Below are positions 27,086 through 34,853 of a stretch of DNA of 64,000 nucleotides, piece by piece (the first letter of the stretch is position 1; every line of letters starts with the position of its first letter). Source of the DNA: Mucilaginibacter sp. UR6-11 (GTDB lineage: Bacteria > Bacteroidota > Bacteroidia > Sphingobacteriales > Sphingobacteriaceae). The stretch covers positions 620,001 through 684,000 of the forward strand of contig NZ_JAJIWO010000001.1 of assembly GCF_020880695.1 (NCBI RefSeq), read 5' to 3'. The notes beneath the pieces were generated by a model. That model was given only the letters and a program-made list of their open reading frames with translations, made no database searches and was not told the DNA's origin. Made by a program: the position numbers and the translations under genes.

Positions 27086-27967
27086 TTAATAGTTGCGCGC
27101 ATCAAGGCCCCACAACAGTTTGTTCCTTAACGTTGATAAATAACTTTCATTATTTAAACGGATCAGATTCAACTCAAATTTTGCTTTCTGAACCTTAAAC
27201 CGCATAGTTTTATCTATCACTTCAGTCTTCGAGTCGCAGGACAGGATGTAGTTTGCACTGCGCGATTCGACTTCAAAAGACAATACACAGCTATCAGGCA
27301 GCACAATTGGCCTTACATTTAAATTATGCGGAGATACGGGTGTAACTACAATGCTGTTTGACTCGGGGAAGATAATCGGGCCGCCGCAGCTTAAAGAGTA
27401 AGCGGTTGAGCCGGTTGCGGTTGCTATAATAATGCCATCGCCCCAGTAAGAGTTTAAAAACTCGCCATCCAGGAACATATTGGTTGTGATCATGGCGGAA
27501 TCATCACGTTTATGGATGGTAATGTCATTAAGCGCGAAGTTATCTATCCCCAAAATATTCAGCTCAGACTCAACACTAAGCAACCCCCGGCTATCCAGCG
27601 TGAAGTGATTATTGACCACAGCGTGTATAGCTGAGGCAATATCATTTTTATTTACACTGGCTAAAAAACCCAGCCTGCCAAAATTAATACCTATTATCGG
27701 CACACCCGAGTCGCGGATTACGCTGACCATATCCAACAGTGTACCATCGCCACCAAGGGTGATAAAAACGTCGATAAGGCCTTTTATGCGGTCTCCGTCA
27801 TTCAGCACATTGTATGCCCCGGTATTTATTTTGCCCGAAAGATAATTGTTTAGCTGGTGATGAACATATATATCAACCGCATGCAGCGAAAGACTATCAA
27901 ATACCTGTTGAATGTAAGGAATTACCGCCTGATCATTAAAGTGCCTGCCGTATACTGCTATTGTCAT
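27086..27967 (-). CDS. nadK: NAD kinase
   Basis: ATP-NAD kinase (293 aa), the source of NADP. The diagnostic loop GGDGTLLD is near residue 76, followed by GINFGRLGFLAS and the substrate motif TGSTAYSLSCGGPI; residues near DDSAMITT also fit. Its stop is 9 bases before the DUF6089 gene start. The order hydrolase-CBS-nadK-DUF6089-uppS-bamA is conserved in related genomes. An imperfect inverted repeat lies just upstream. Confidence 0.96.
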   Translation of the reverse strand: MTIAVYGRHFNDQAVIPYIQQVFDSLSLHAVDIYVHHQLNNYLSGKINTGAYNVLNDGDRIKGLIDVFITLGGDGTLLDMVSVIRDSGVPIIGINFGRLGFLASVNKNDIASAIHAVVNNHFTLDSRGLLSVESELNILGIDNFALNDITIHKRDDSAMITTNMFLDGEFLNSYWGDGIIIATATGSTAYSLSCGGPIIFPESNSIVVTPVSPHNLNVRPIVLPDSCVLSFEVESRSANYILSCDSKTEVIDKTMRFKVQKAKFELNLIRLNNESYLSTLRNKLLWGLDARNY

Positions 27968-28047
27968 TAGTTAATGGTTCATGGTTGATAGTTCATTGGA
28001 CCTTAGCGGGATGGAAATATACGATGAACCATCAGCTATGAACTAAG
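27968..28047. repeat. Imperfect inverted repeat between CBS gene and nadK
   Basis: TTAATGGTTCATGGTTGAT... faces ...GATGAACCATCAGCTATGAAC, so the 80-base gap can fold. The composition resembles the short text-like repeats seen at 3353-3433. Confidence 0.5.
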
Positions 28048-28710
28048 CTATAAATTTAGATAATTCATTAATGAATCGTATCTGTCCATTGAGTTGTCAT
28101 TATTATCGCTGTGATTAAAAGTGGCTTTAACGTCATACTCATAGCGCAAAAATGTAGCAATTATATTTGATATATCCTGTTTGTTTACTTTTAGGGTAAC
28201 CTCCATACGGGTTGAATCCGGGAAAGTGCGCACGTATGAACTCAGAATCTGGGCGTTGTCTGACTCTACAATCTGCGCCATATGCGCGAGCGAGTTGTTT
28301 TTGTTATTGATATCCAGCACAATAATGCCACCCGGCTGCGAAACCGATGCTATAGTAGCAAAATATTGGTTCATGGCATTAATGGGTATTAGCCCCAAAT
28401 AATTTTTTTTGATATCCAACACCGGTACCACGCTAAGCTGTTGCTCATAAAAAAGGCGGATCACATCATAAATATGCTGGTCTTCACGCACGTACGGATT
28501 AACCAGTGAAAGTGCCAGTGTACCTATGGGCGTTTGGGGATCCATTTCGGGCTGTATATCACTTTCGGCAAGCAGGCCCAAAAACTGCTCTTCGTTTACA
28601 ATGGGTAAATGGCGGACCCTAAACTCCACCATACGGTCAAGCACCTTCTGTATCGTGTCAGAGGTGTGTACCGGTGGTATCGCTTCAGCTATTAATTCGC
28701 CCGCAAACAT
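28048..28710 (-). CDS. CBS-domain pair protein with ACT-like C terminus
   Basis: A soluble 220-aa protein. Residues 1-120 form two CBS domains (MFAGELIAEAIPPVHTSDTI, then NPYVREDQHIYDVIRLF), a module that binds adenine nucleotides. The rest resembles an ACT-like ligand domain, with PGGIIVLDINNKNN and a following alpha-beta pattern. It starts 3 bases after the hydrolase gene and precedes nadK. It may sense nucleotide or amino-acid level, but target and role are unknown. Confidence 0.8.
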   Translation of the reverse strand: MFAGELIAEAIPPVHTSDTIQKVLDRMVEFRVRHLPIVNEEQFLGLLAESDIQPEMDPQTPIGTLALSLVNPYVREDQHIYDVIRLFYEQQLSVVPVLDIKKNYLGLIPINAMNQYFATIASVSQPGGIIVLDINNKNNSLAHMAQIVESDNAQILSSYVRTFPDSTRMEVTLKVNKQDISNIIATFLRYEYDVKATFNHSDNNDNSMDRYDSLMNYLNL

Positions 28711-28713
28711 ATT

Positions 28714-29475
28714 TTATGCTCCTATTTTTTGTAAAAATCCTTTTAACAAACGGTTAAACTCCTGCGGGTGCTCCATCATGGCAGCGTGGCCGCATTTATC
28801 TATCCAGTGTAACTCAGAGTCGGGCAGCAACTGATGAAATTCCTCAGCAACCTCCGGCGGTGTTATTTTATCATTTTTACCCCATATTAATGCAACCGGC
28901 ATATGTATTTTATGCAAATCCTTTTTCATATTATGGCGTATGGCCGATTTTGCCATGGCTAACAACCTGATAACGCTATGCCGGTCATTAACTAATTTAT
29001 AAACTTCGTCAATTAATTCGGGCGTAGCAATTTTAGGGTCGTAAAAAGTGTATTCAACCTTTTCTTTTACAAATTCCATACTTTCCCTTCGCGGGAAAGA
29101 CCCTCCAAAAGCATTCTCATACAAACCGGAGCTTCCGCTTAAAACCAGCGCCCTTAATTTCTCAGGGTGGGCCAGTGCATATATTAAACCAACATGGCCG
29201 CCTAACGAGTTTCCAAGCAGGATAACATTCTCCAGTTTTTTATATTTAATAAACTTATGTACGTATTTTGATAACGTTTTTACCCCGGTAGTTATTACCG
29301 GCAGATCATATACAGGCAACATGGGTAAAATTACCCGGTATTTATCTTTAAACGCTTCAATAACTTCCTCCCAATTACTAAGCCCTCCCATTAAGCCGTG
29401 CAGCAACAACAGCACTTCGCCTTCGCCCTCATCGATGTAACTAAAACCACGTTCCTCTTTAAGCACGAAACCCAT
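28714..29475 (-). CDS. Alpha/beta hydrolase
   Basis: Alpha/beta hydrolase-fold protein (253 aa) without signal peptide. The HG oxyanion motif is LLLHGLMGG, the nucleophile serine lies in LLGNSLGGH, the acid is in LIWGKNDKITPP and the histidine in KCGHAAMMEHP. The gene overlaps nothing, but the CBS gene begins 3 bases after its stop, so they are one transcript. Substrate is unknown; the fold is shared by esterases, C-C hydrolases and lipases. Confidence 0.85.
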   Translation of the reverse strand: MGFVLKEERGFSYIDEGEGEVLLLLHGLMGGLSNWEEVIEAFKDKYRVILPMLPVYDLPVITTGVKTLSKYVHKFIKYKKLENVILLGNSLGGHVGLIYALAHPEKLRALVLSGSSGLYENAFGGSFPRRESMEFVKEKVEYTFYDPKIATPELIDEVYKLVNDRHSVIRLLAMAKSAIRHNMKKDLHKIHMPVALIWGKNDKITPPEVAEEFHQLLPDSELHWIDKCGHAAMMEHPQEFNRLLKGFLQKIGA

Positions 29476-29578
29476 ATATATATTCTTTGTAAATGTTAAT
29501 TTTAATAACGATCAGTATTTTGATACCCGCCATAAAAATAGCTTATTGCGGTTTACCTGCAACTATAAAAACAATAAT

Positions 29579-30028
29579 TTATCCTAACAATTGTTTTACC
29601 ACCTCTGATATGGTTTTCCCATCCGCCTGGCCGGCAAGTTCTTTATTTGCCATACCCATTACCCTGCCCATATCTTGTATTGAGGTTGCGCCTATGCGCC
29701 CTATTAGTTCCTGCACAAAGCCTTCAATTTCAAAACGCGTCATTTGTTGCGGTAAATATGGCTCAATTACCTGCATCTCACCTATCTCAATCTGGTAAAG
29801 ATCGTCCCTGCCCTGTGTTTTGTAAATATCAGCCGACTCTTTACGCTGCTTTACCAGTTTTTGCAACACCTTAATCTCGGCCTCGGGGGTTAGTTCTTCG
29901 GCGGCGCCTTTTTCTGTTTTGGCCAGCAATAAAGCTGATTTTATCGCACGCAGGCCCTGCAACCGTTCCGGCTGTTTAGCAAGCATGGCTAATTTAATAT
30001 CCTGATCTATTTGTGTTATTAGTGACAT
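29579..30028 (-). CDS. GatB/YqeY domain protein
   Basis: A 149-aa YqeY-family protein, related to the C-terminal helical tail of the GatB subunit of aspartyl/glutamyl-tRNA amidotransferase. It begins with MSLITQIDQDIKLAMLAKQ and shows the conserved KQRKESADIYK and EPYLPQQMTRFEIE segments. It is largely helical and cytoplasmic. In other genomes it affects tRNA amidation or is found with Gat genes, but none is here. The annotation is by family. Confidence 0.85.
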   Translation of the reverse strand: MSLITQIDQDIKLAMLAKQPERLQGLRAIKSALLLAKTEKGAAEELTPEAEIKVLQKLVKQRKESADIYKTQGRDDLYQIEIGEMQVIEPYLPQQMTRFEIEGFVQELIGRIGATSIQDMGRVMGMANKELAGQADGKTISEVVKQLLG

Positions 30029-30068
30029 CTTAATTATTATTGAATGAATGTTTTTATTTAAACATTAG

Positions 30069-30827
30069 CTATTTTCTGACTATTGTTGTTGCATTAGCCT
30101 GCGCAGTTGGCATAATTAACAACTCATTAATGTTAACATGCTTAGGGCGCGATACTACAAAAAATATTGTTTCGGCAATATCTTCGGCTGCCAGCGGCTC
30201 AAAACCGTCATACACTTTTTTGGCCCTTTCCTTATCGCCATGAAAACGAACTTCAGAAAACTCAGTTGCAACCGCGCCCGGATGTATGGCAGTTACTTTT
30301 ATACCATGCTGCACCAGGTCTATCCGCATGCCTTTATTTAATGCGTCTACCGCATGCTTGGTGGCACAATACACATTGCCGTTTGGATAAACCTCTTTGC
30401 CTGCTATCGAACCAATATTTACAATATGTCCTTTACCGTTAGCTATCATCCAGTTTGAAATTACCTTGCTTACGTATAACAGGCCCTTAATGTTGGTATC
30501 AATCATGGTATCCCAGTCGTCAAGGTCGCCCTTTTGTATAGGATCAAGCCCCTGGCTTAAACCGGCATTGTTTATCAGCACGTCAACCTTTTTCCATTTA
30601 GCCGGCAGGCTTTCTAAATTAGCAGTAACCTGCTCACGGTCGCGCACATCAAAAGCGCAAACGGCAACTTCGGTGTCATATTTTTTATTTAGGCGTGCGG
30701 CTAGCTTTTCTAACCGGTCAAGCCGGCGGCCTGTTAGTATTAGGTTATACTTTTCGCGCGCAAACAATTCTGCGCAGGCCTGGCCAATTCCGGCGGTAGC
30801 CCCGGTTATTAATGCAATTTTAGCCAT
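30069..30827 (-). CDS. Short-chain dehydrogenase/reductase
   Basis: Classical SDR (252 aa) that reduces or oxidises a carbonyl with NADP(H). The Rossmann motif is TGATAGIG at residues 8-15, with R33-R34-L after beta-2 suggesting NADP preference, NNAG in the middle and the catalytic S-Y-K in GSIAGKEVYPNGNVYCATKH. It resembles YdfG-type 3-hydroxy acid dehydrogenases. No partner gene is coupled to it, and the natural substrate is unknown. Confidence 0.88.
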   Translation of the reverse strand: MAKIALITGATAGIGQACAELFAREKYNLILTGRRLDRLEKLAARLNKKYDTEVAVCAFDVRDREQVTANLESLPAKWKKVDVLINNAGLSQGLDPIQKGDLDDWDTMIDTNIKGLLYVSKVISNWMIANGKGHIVNIGSIAGKEVYPNGNVYCATKHAVDALNKGMRIDLVQHGIKVTAIHPGAVATEFSEVRFHGDKERAKKVYDGFEPLAAEDIAETIFFVVSRPKHVNINELLIMPTAQANATTIVRK

Positions 30828-30907
30828 AGTTATCCTATAAAATTCGGTGCGAAATTAGACTTTTTCATTGGGACTTAAATGATTTTAAACAGATTTAAGC
30901 AAGCAGC

Positions 30908-31642
30908 CTACTCAAAGTAAAGGCTAAACATTAACGTATGCAATGATAATTTGTTTATCGGTGCTGCATAAGGATGATCTTCGTGAAGCAATACGTTGCC
31001 AAATGAGTTTGATAGCTTTATCTCGGGCGATAACTTAAAAAACTCAAAATAGATATCGCAGCCCAGGCCCGCTTCGTATGAGCCAAAACCACTGATATTT
31101 TTAACATGTTTATCAATTGGCGCCAGTGCGGCATCGGCGTTGGCGCGCGAGCCAATGCCTTGCGAATATTTTACACCGCCTAAGATATAAGCCCTGAAAT
31201 CGCCTATTCTATCGGACTTTATTTTGAGGGACACGGGCAGATCAACCGATGTGGACTGAACAGATTTTGTTGTATTAAGCGATGGCGTGACATAGGTATA
31301 GGTCAAACTGCGGTCGGCAAAAACCAATGACGGGGTTACACGTGCCTCTAAATGTTCCGTAAGCATGAACCGGGCCAGGAAACCAACAGCGAAACCCTGT
31401 GAACCCGGTGACGAAATCGTATTTAAAGGATCGGTTACTTTAACGCCGTCTTTATCTATAAAAGGATCGCGCCAGTTGGCATTCTTATCAATCTTAAAAT
31501 AACTGTCTACATAACTAAAGCTAAAACCAAAGCTTATATCTTTTTGATCAGCGGCGCCGCCCCATTTGGGCACCGACTGCGCAAACAGGCTGTCGCCGCA
31601 AAAAAAAGATAAAATTAGTAGCAGGTATCTTAGTTTAATCAT
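30908..31642 (-). CDS. porT: PorT family outer-membrane protein of the type IX secretion system
   Basis: A 244-aa outer-membrane barrel with a signal peptide (ends SLFAQ), the same length as the PorT protein of Porphyromonas gingivalis. PorT is needed for the type IX secretion system that exports proteins with a C-terminal sorting domain. The ATG overlaps the ubiE stop as ATGA, an arrangement I know from related Bacteroidota (ubiE-porT). A protein carrying such a sorting domain is encoded at 46888-47370, consistent with a functioning system. Confidence 0.85.
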   Translation of the reverse strand: MIKLRYLLLILSFFCGDSLFAQSVPKWGGAADQKDISFGFSFSYVDSYFKIDKNANWRDPFIDKDGVKVTDPLNTISSPGSQGFAVGFLARFMLTEHLEARVTPSLVFADRSLTYTYVTPSLNTTKSVQSTSVDLPVSLKIKSDRIGDFRAYILGGVKYSQGIGSRANADAALAPIDKHVKNISGFGSYEAGLGCDIYFEFFKLSPEIKLSNSFGNVLLHEDHPYAAPINKLSLHTLMFSLYFE

Positions 31643-32370
31643 TTAACGCCTGTATAAATTGAACAGATACCAAACGCTAATGGCCTGCATTTGGTATGTT
31701 TAAAGCCTACCTTATCCATTACCGCGATAAAATCTTTACCATCCGGAAAGGCCGCTACCGATTCAGGCAGATAGGAATAGGCTCTCGAATCTTTTGAAAA
31801 AAGCTTGCCGATACCCGGCGTGATATAGTTGAAATAAAATTTATACAATTGCTTTACCGGGAATACCTTTGGTTTTGAAAACTCCAACACAACGGCTTTA
31901 CCACCCGGTTTTAATACCCGGTTAATATCGGCCATACCCATTTCCAGGTTCTCGAAATTACGCACGCCGTAAGCAACCGTTACTGCGTCAAACTCACCGG
32001 CTTCGAAAGGTAGTTTTTCCGAGTCGCCCAGCTTAATTTCAAATTTACCGCCTAAGCCGCGTTTGGTAATTTTTTGTTGCGCGATATCCAACATCCCCTG
32101 CGAAATATCAACCCCGACAATTTTATCGGGATTTAAGATGGATAAAGCTTCGAAGGCAAAATCACCAGTACCGGTGGCTACATCCAGGATCAGTTTTGGC
32201 TGATCTTTCTTTAACTCGTTAATGGCTTTTTTGCGCCAGATAATATCAATACCCAACGACATGAAGTGGTTCAGGAAATCATAGGTTTTTGATATATTAT
32301 TAAACATATCGGCCACCTGCTCTTTTTTGGTGCCCTGCTCCTGGCTGTACGGGATTACGGTTTTGCTCAT
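31639..32370 (-). CDS. menG: Demethylmenaquinone methyltransferase
   Basis: Class I SAM methyltransferase of the UbiE/MenG family (243 aa), which adds the C-methyl group in the last step of menaquinone synthesis. Motifs seen are DFLNHFMSLGIDIIWR, the SAM loop VDVATGTGDFAFE type (LDVATGTGDF), and RVLKPGGKAVVLEFS. The ATG at 32370 is used; the TTG four codons earlier is less likely. A TATCTTTG box lies 9 bases upstream of this ATG, and porT is translationally coupled behind it. Confidence 0.94.
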   Translation of the reverse strand: MSKTVIPYSQEQGTKKEQVADMFNNISKTYDFLNHFMSLGIDIIWRKKAINELKKDQPKLILDVATGTGDFAFEALSILNPDKIVGVDISQGMLDIAQQKITKRGLGGKFEIKLGDSEKLPFEAGEFDAVTVAYGVRNFENLEMGMADINRVLKPGGKAVVLEFSKPKVFPVKQLYKFYFNYITPGIGKLFSKDSRAYSYLPESVAAFPDGKDFIAVMDKVGFKHTKCRPLAFGICSIYTGVK

Positions 32371-32379
32371 AGTATGGCG

Positions 32380-32387
32380 CAAAGATA
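32380..32387 (-). promoter_or_regulatory. -7 box (TATCTTTG) of menG-porT
   Basis: TATCTTTG on the minus strand ends 9 bases before the menG ATG, matching TAnnTTTG. It implies a leader of only a few bases. Confidence 0.55.
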
Positions 32388-32389
32388 GG

Positions 32390-32490
32390 GATTTAGAGAT
32401 TAGTGATTGGAGGTTAGAGATTAGTTTTTAAACCTTACATTACAAACAACTAATCCCTAATAGTCGATAGCGATCAGGTGTTACACCTGA
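32390..32490. repeat. Text-like ATTAG repeats and a TCAGGTGT palindrome
   Basis: Several TTAGAGATTAG copies face CTAATCCCTAA across the gap, and a 17-bp palindrome TCAGGTGT-T-ACACCTGA (32474-32490) follows. It lies between menG and the GNAT gene. Confidence 0.55.
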
Positions 32491-32505
32491 CACAGCTGAC
32501 ACAAC

Positions 32506-32991
32506 TTATAACTCCTTCACCATCCAAATCGTACAGGCAAAATGCCCCGAGTTGCCCAAAGCTCCATCTAATGGCTTAAAACCGGCCTTTTCATACATGC
32601 TTACAGCTTTAGCTAATTGAGGAAAGGACTCCAGGTATAAATGCGTGTAACCCAACCCGGCAGCAGCTTCGTAACATTTGTCCATCAGCATTTTGCCGAT
32701 GCCTTTGCCGCGGGTTGCAGCCGTGAGGTATAGTTTTACCAGTTCGGCGTAGCCGGTTGGTAAGCCGGGCGTAGGGTAAACGCCGCAGCCGCCAATTAAA
32801 ACGCGGTCTTCTTCGGTTACAAAATAGCAGCTGTTTGGTGCTTCGGCAAATAGCTGATATAGACGATCAGTATCCGGATCGGAATAAACGGTGCCTACCT
32901 TGGGTACATCAAATTCAACCAGCGATTCACGGATGATCCGCGCCAGTTCGATGTTATCTTCGGGTTTAATATTTCTTATCGTTATTGACAT
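32506..32991 (-). CDS. GNAT-family N-acetyltransferase
   Basis: A 161-aa GNAT acetyltransferase; the acetyl-CoA motif A is at RGKGIGKMLMDKC, preceded by ELVKLYLTAATRG and followed by YLESFPQLAKAVSMYEKAGF. It is the third gene of a GNAT-MarR-GNAT group and starts 16 bases after the MarR stop, so it is probably co-transcribed. I use the ATG at 32991. The acceptor is unknown. Such acetyltransferases next to MarR genes often modify small amines or toxic compounds. Confidence 0.85.
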   Translation of the reverse strand: MSITIRNIKPEDNIELARIIRESLVEFDVPKVGTVYSDPDTDRLYQLFAEAPNSCYFVTEEDRVLIGGCGVYPTPGLPTGYAELVKLYLTAATRGKGIGKMLMDKCYEAAAGLGYTHLYLESFPQLAKAVSMYEKAGFKPLDGALGNSGHFACTIWMVKEL

Positions 32992-33007
32992 AATTGTAGT
33001 ATTCAAG

Positions 33008-33499
33008 TTAATTTCTTGCTTCGTTTGCCGCCATAATAACTTTGGCGCGCTGGTAAAAGCTCTGGATCTCCATTTGCTTTTCTACCTCTTCAATGGCTTT
33101 CATCAGGTTATTTTGGGTATCGGTTAATTGCGTCGCGGCGGCTATCATAATTTTCCAGACGGGTTTCATTTGTTCTATTAACGCTTTACCTTTTTCGGTT
33201 AGTTGTACCAGGCGCTTTCGCTCGTCGGCCTTATCTTTGCCCGATTTGATGAGCTTCAGCTTTTCCAATTCTTTTAATAAGGTAATGGTTGAAGGATGAC
33301 TGTAACCGATCTCGTTTGCCAATTCGACCACGCTTAACACCGGCCGGAAATACAGTGTGTAGATCACCGGGAACCACTTGGGTTCAAAGTCGATGCCGTG
33401 CGCTTTGTAGATCAATAAGCCATCCTTACGCATTTGTTCGCTAAGTCGCTGCATCCGGGTGGCAATAGCCAATATGCCCGATTCGTCAATTACTCCCAT
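33008..33499 (-). CDS. MarR-family transcriptional regulator
   Basis: Winged-helix regulator (163 aa). The recognition region is VVELANEIGYSHPSTITLLKELEKL, followed by the wing KDKADERKRLVQLTEKG. The N-terminal helices and C-terminal helix form the dimer domain. It lies between two GNAT genes on the same strand, with gaps of 5 and 16 bases, so it probably controls its own operon. The palindrome at 34028-34039 is the likely site. The ligand is unknown. Confidence 0.88.
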   Translation of the reverse strand: MGVIDESGILAIATRMQRLSEQMRKDGLLIYKAHGIDFEPKWFPVIYTLYFRPVLSVVELANEIGYSHPSTITLLKELEKLKLIKSGKDKADERKRLVQLTEKGKALIEQMKPVWKIMIAAATQLTDTQNNLMKAIEEVEKQMEIQSFYQRAKVIMAANEARN

Positions 33500-33504
33500 A
33501 ACTT

Positions 33505-34002
33505 TTATTTAATTAAATGTAACTGGTAAAACATCGTGTCGGTTAACATCAGCGGAAAATAAGGCGGCAAGTCTTCTTTTGCTATCCTTTCAAAACCATT
33601 ACGCTCATAAAACCGGTGCGCGGCTTTTAATGGTTCAACTGTGCCTAACTGCACATCGGTTATACCATTATCGCGGCAAAACTGCAGCAATACATCCAAT
33701 AGTTTTTGGGCCATGCCCCACTCCCTGCCCCGGTAAGCTGGTTTAACAAACATCTTGCGGATGCAGCCCGCATTGTGACCGGTATTTATTAACGCGATGG
33801 TGCCTGCTAACTCTTCGCCCACAAAAGCGCCCCAGAAATTACCGTCACCTGCATGATAATTGGTATCGATATCCCGCAGATCGGGCTGTTGATCAATAGT
33901 TATCGTTAAGCCAAATTCTTTTTGCTGGATGGATAAAATAAGATCAATTACCTGCTCACAATATTCATTATGAATAGGCCGGATGGTTAATGGAACTGTC
34001 AT
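33505..34002 (-). CDS. GNAT-family N-acetyltransferase, first gene of MarR operon
   Basis: Acetyltransferase of 165 aa with a clear GNAT core: AIALINTGHN-like strand beta-4 (GTIALINTGHNAG), then CIRKMFVKPAYRGREWGMAQKLLD containing the CoA loop, and LGTVEPLKAAHRFYERNGF. It is the promoter-proximal gene of the GNAT-MarR-GNAT operon. A 12-bp palindrome lies about 25 bases before its ATG. Substrate is unknown. Confidence 0.85.
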   Translation of the reverse strand: MTVPLTIRPIHNEYCEQVIDLILSIQQKEFGLTITIDQQPDLRDIDTNYHAGDGNFWGAFVGEELAGTIALINTGHNAGCIRKMFVKPAYRGREWGMAQKLLDVLLQFCRDNGITDVQLGTVEPLKAAHRFYERNGFERIAKEDLPPYFPLMLTDTMFYQLHLIK

Positions 34003-34027
34003 ACTATTAATTAATATACAATATTAC

Positions 34028-34039
34028 GTAGTTAACTAC
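34028..34039. promoter_or_regulatory. Candidate MarR operator GTAGTTAACTAC
   Basis: A perfect 12-bp palindrome centred about 31 bases upstream of the first GNAT gene of the MarR operon. Perfect palindromes close to the promoter of the regulator's own operon are typical for MarR binding; the assignment is inferred. Confidence 0.55.
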
Positions 34040-34085
34040 ATATAATGCAACATTTATTTGTAAATTATTTTTTTTGAAAAAGAAT

Positions 34086-34131
34086 GCCCCGTTGGGGCTA
34101 CCCAATTTGTTAAGGGTAGCCCCAACGGGGC
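34086..34131. repeat. Perfect 18-bp hairpin repeat (GCCCCGTTGGGGCTACCC)
   Basis: The 18-base arm at 34086-34103 has an exact reverse complement at 34114-34131 with a 10-base loop. The arm has its own internal GCCCC/GGGGC pairing. The sequence resembles REP-like elements of Bacteroidota that I recall; no second copy is in this window. Confidence 0.75.
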
Positions 34132-34192
34132 AAAATATATTTCTCTGTTGGCTACAAACGGATAGCCCTTGGGCAGAATACTTGCTTGTAGG

Positions 34193-34681
34193 TTATTTAA
34201 CCAGTGCCAACAATCCCTCCATATCCAACCTGCGGGTAAACATTTCTATTTCGCCATCGGCATCAAACGGCCATTGTTCTTTGGGTCGGTCCCAATACAA
34301 TTCAACGCCGTTACCATCTGGATCGTCAAGGTATATAGCTTCCGACACGCCATGATCTGATGCACCCGTGATGGGGTATTTTTTGTCTATTAACCGCTGT
34401 AAAATTGCGGCTAGGTCCTTACGTTCAGGGTATAATATAGCGGTGTGGAACAACCCCGGTGCAAACTCTGGTGCGCGTGGTGCGCCTTTACTTTGCCAGG
34501 TATTTAAGCCGATATGATGATGGTAGCCACCGGCAGATATAAATGCTGCCTGGTCGCCGTAAAGTTGTTGAATCTCAAAACCCAGTAATCCGCTGTAAAA
34601 GTCTAAGGACTTTTGCAGATCGCTCACTTTTAAATGTACGTGGCCTATACGGGTTTGGGCAGGGATTTTATAATCGCTCAT
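34193..34681 (-). CDS. VOC family (glyoxalase/extradiol dioxygenase) protein
   Basis: A 162-aa vicinal-oxygen-chelate protein with one betaalphabetabetabeta pair: HVHLKVSDLQKSLDFYSGLLGF, then the second half LFHTAILYPERKDLAAIL. Metal ligands should be His in GHVHLKV, His in FHTAIL and Glu in GNGVELYWD. It resembles the N-terminal half of CatE-type catechol dioxygenases, which act on ring-cleavage or detoxification substrates. A perfect 34-bp palindrome with a TATATTTG box overlies its promoter, so it is likely repressed and induced by a small molecule. Confidence 0.85.
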   Translation of the reverse strand: MSDYKIPAQTRIGHVHLKVSDLQKSLDFYSGLLGFEIQQLYGDQAAFISAGGYHHHIGLNTWQSKGAPRAPEFAPGLFHTAILYPERKDLAAILQRLIDKKYPITGASDHGVSEAIYLDDPDGNGVELYWDRPKEQWPFDADGEIEMFTRRLDMEGLLALVK

Positions 34682-34722
34682 TTTATCAGAGATTAGGGGT
34701 GAGTTAATTAGTGATCAGGCAG

Positions 34723-34756
34723 GACAAATATAAATGTTTAAACATTTATATTTGTC
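34723..34756. promoter_or_regulatory. Perfect 34-bp palindrome with divergent promoter boxes
   Basis: GACAAATATAAATGTTT (34723-34739) is followed with no spacer by its exact reverse complement (34740-34756). It includes TATATTTG boxes on both strands (minus 34732-34725; plus 34747-34754), so it can start transcription in both directions and would be covered by a dimeric repressor. The minus box is 43 bases upstream of the VOC gene. Confidence 0.75.
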
Positions 34757-34841
34757 GCATATTAAATAGATTACAATTTGCTGATACGAATATAAGCTAC
34801 AGAACCAATCTTCAATCTTTATTCACCAATCTTTAATTCAC

Positions 34842-34849
34842 TATCTTTG
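34842..34849 (+). promoter_or_regulatory. -7 box (TATCTTTG) of engB
   Basis: TATCTTTG ends four bases before the engB ATG. With a start point a few bases past the box, the transcript would be leaderless or nearly so. Confidence 0.55.
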
Positions 34850-34853
34850 CCGC

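Noticed and set aside
34074..34355. Forward reading frame across the hairpin and VOC gene
   Set aside because: It runs through the perfect hairpin and antisense to a clear VOC family gene.
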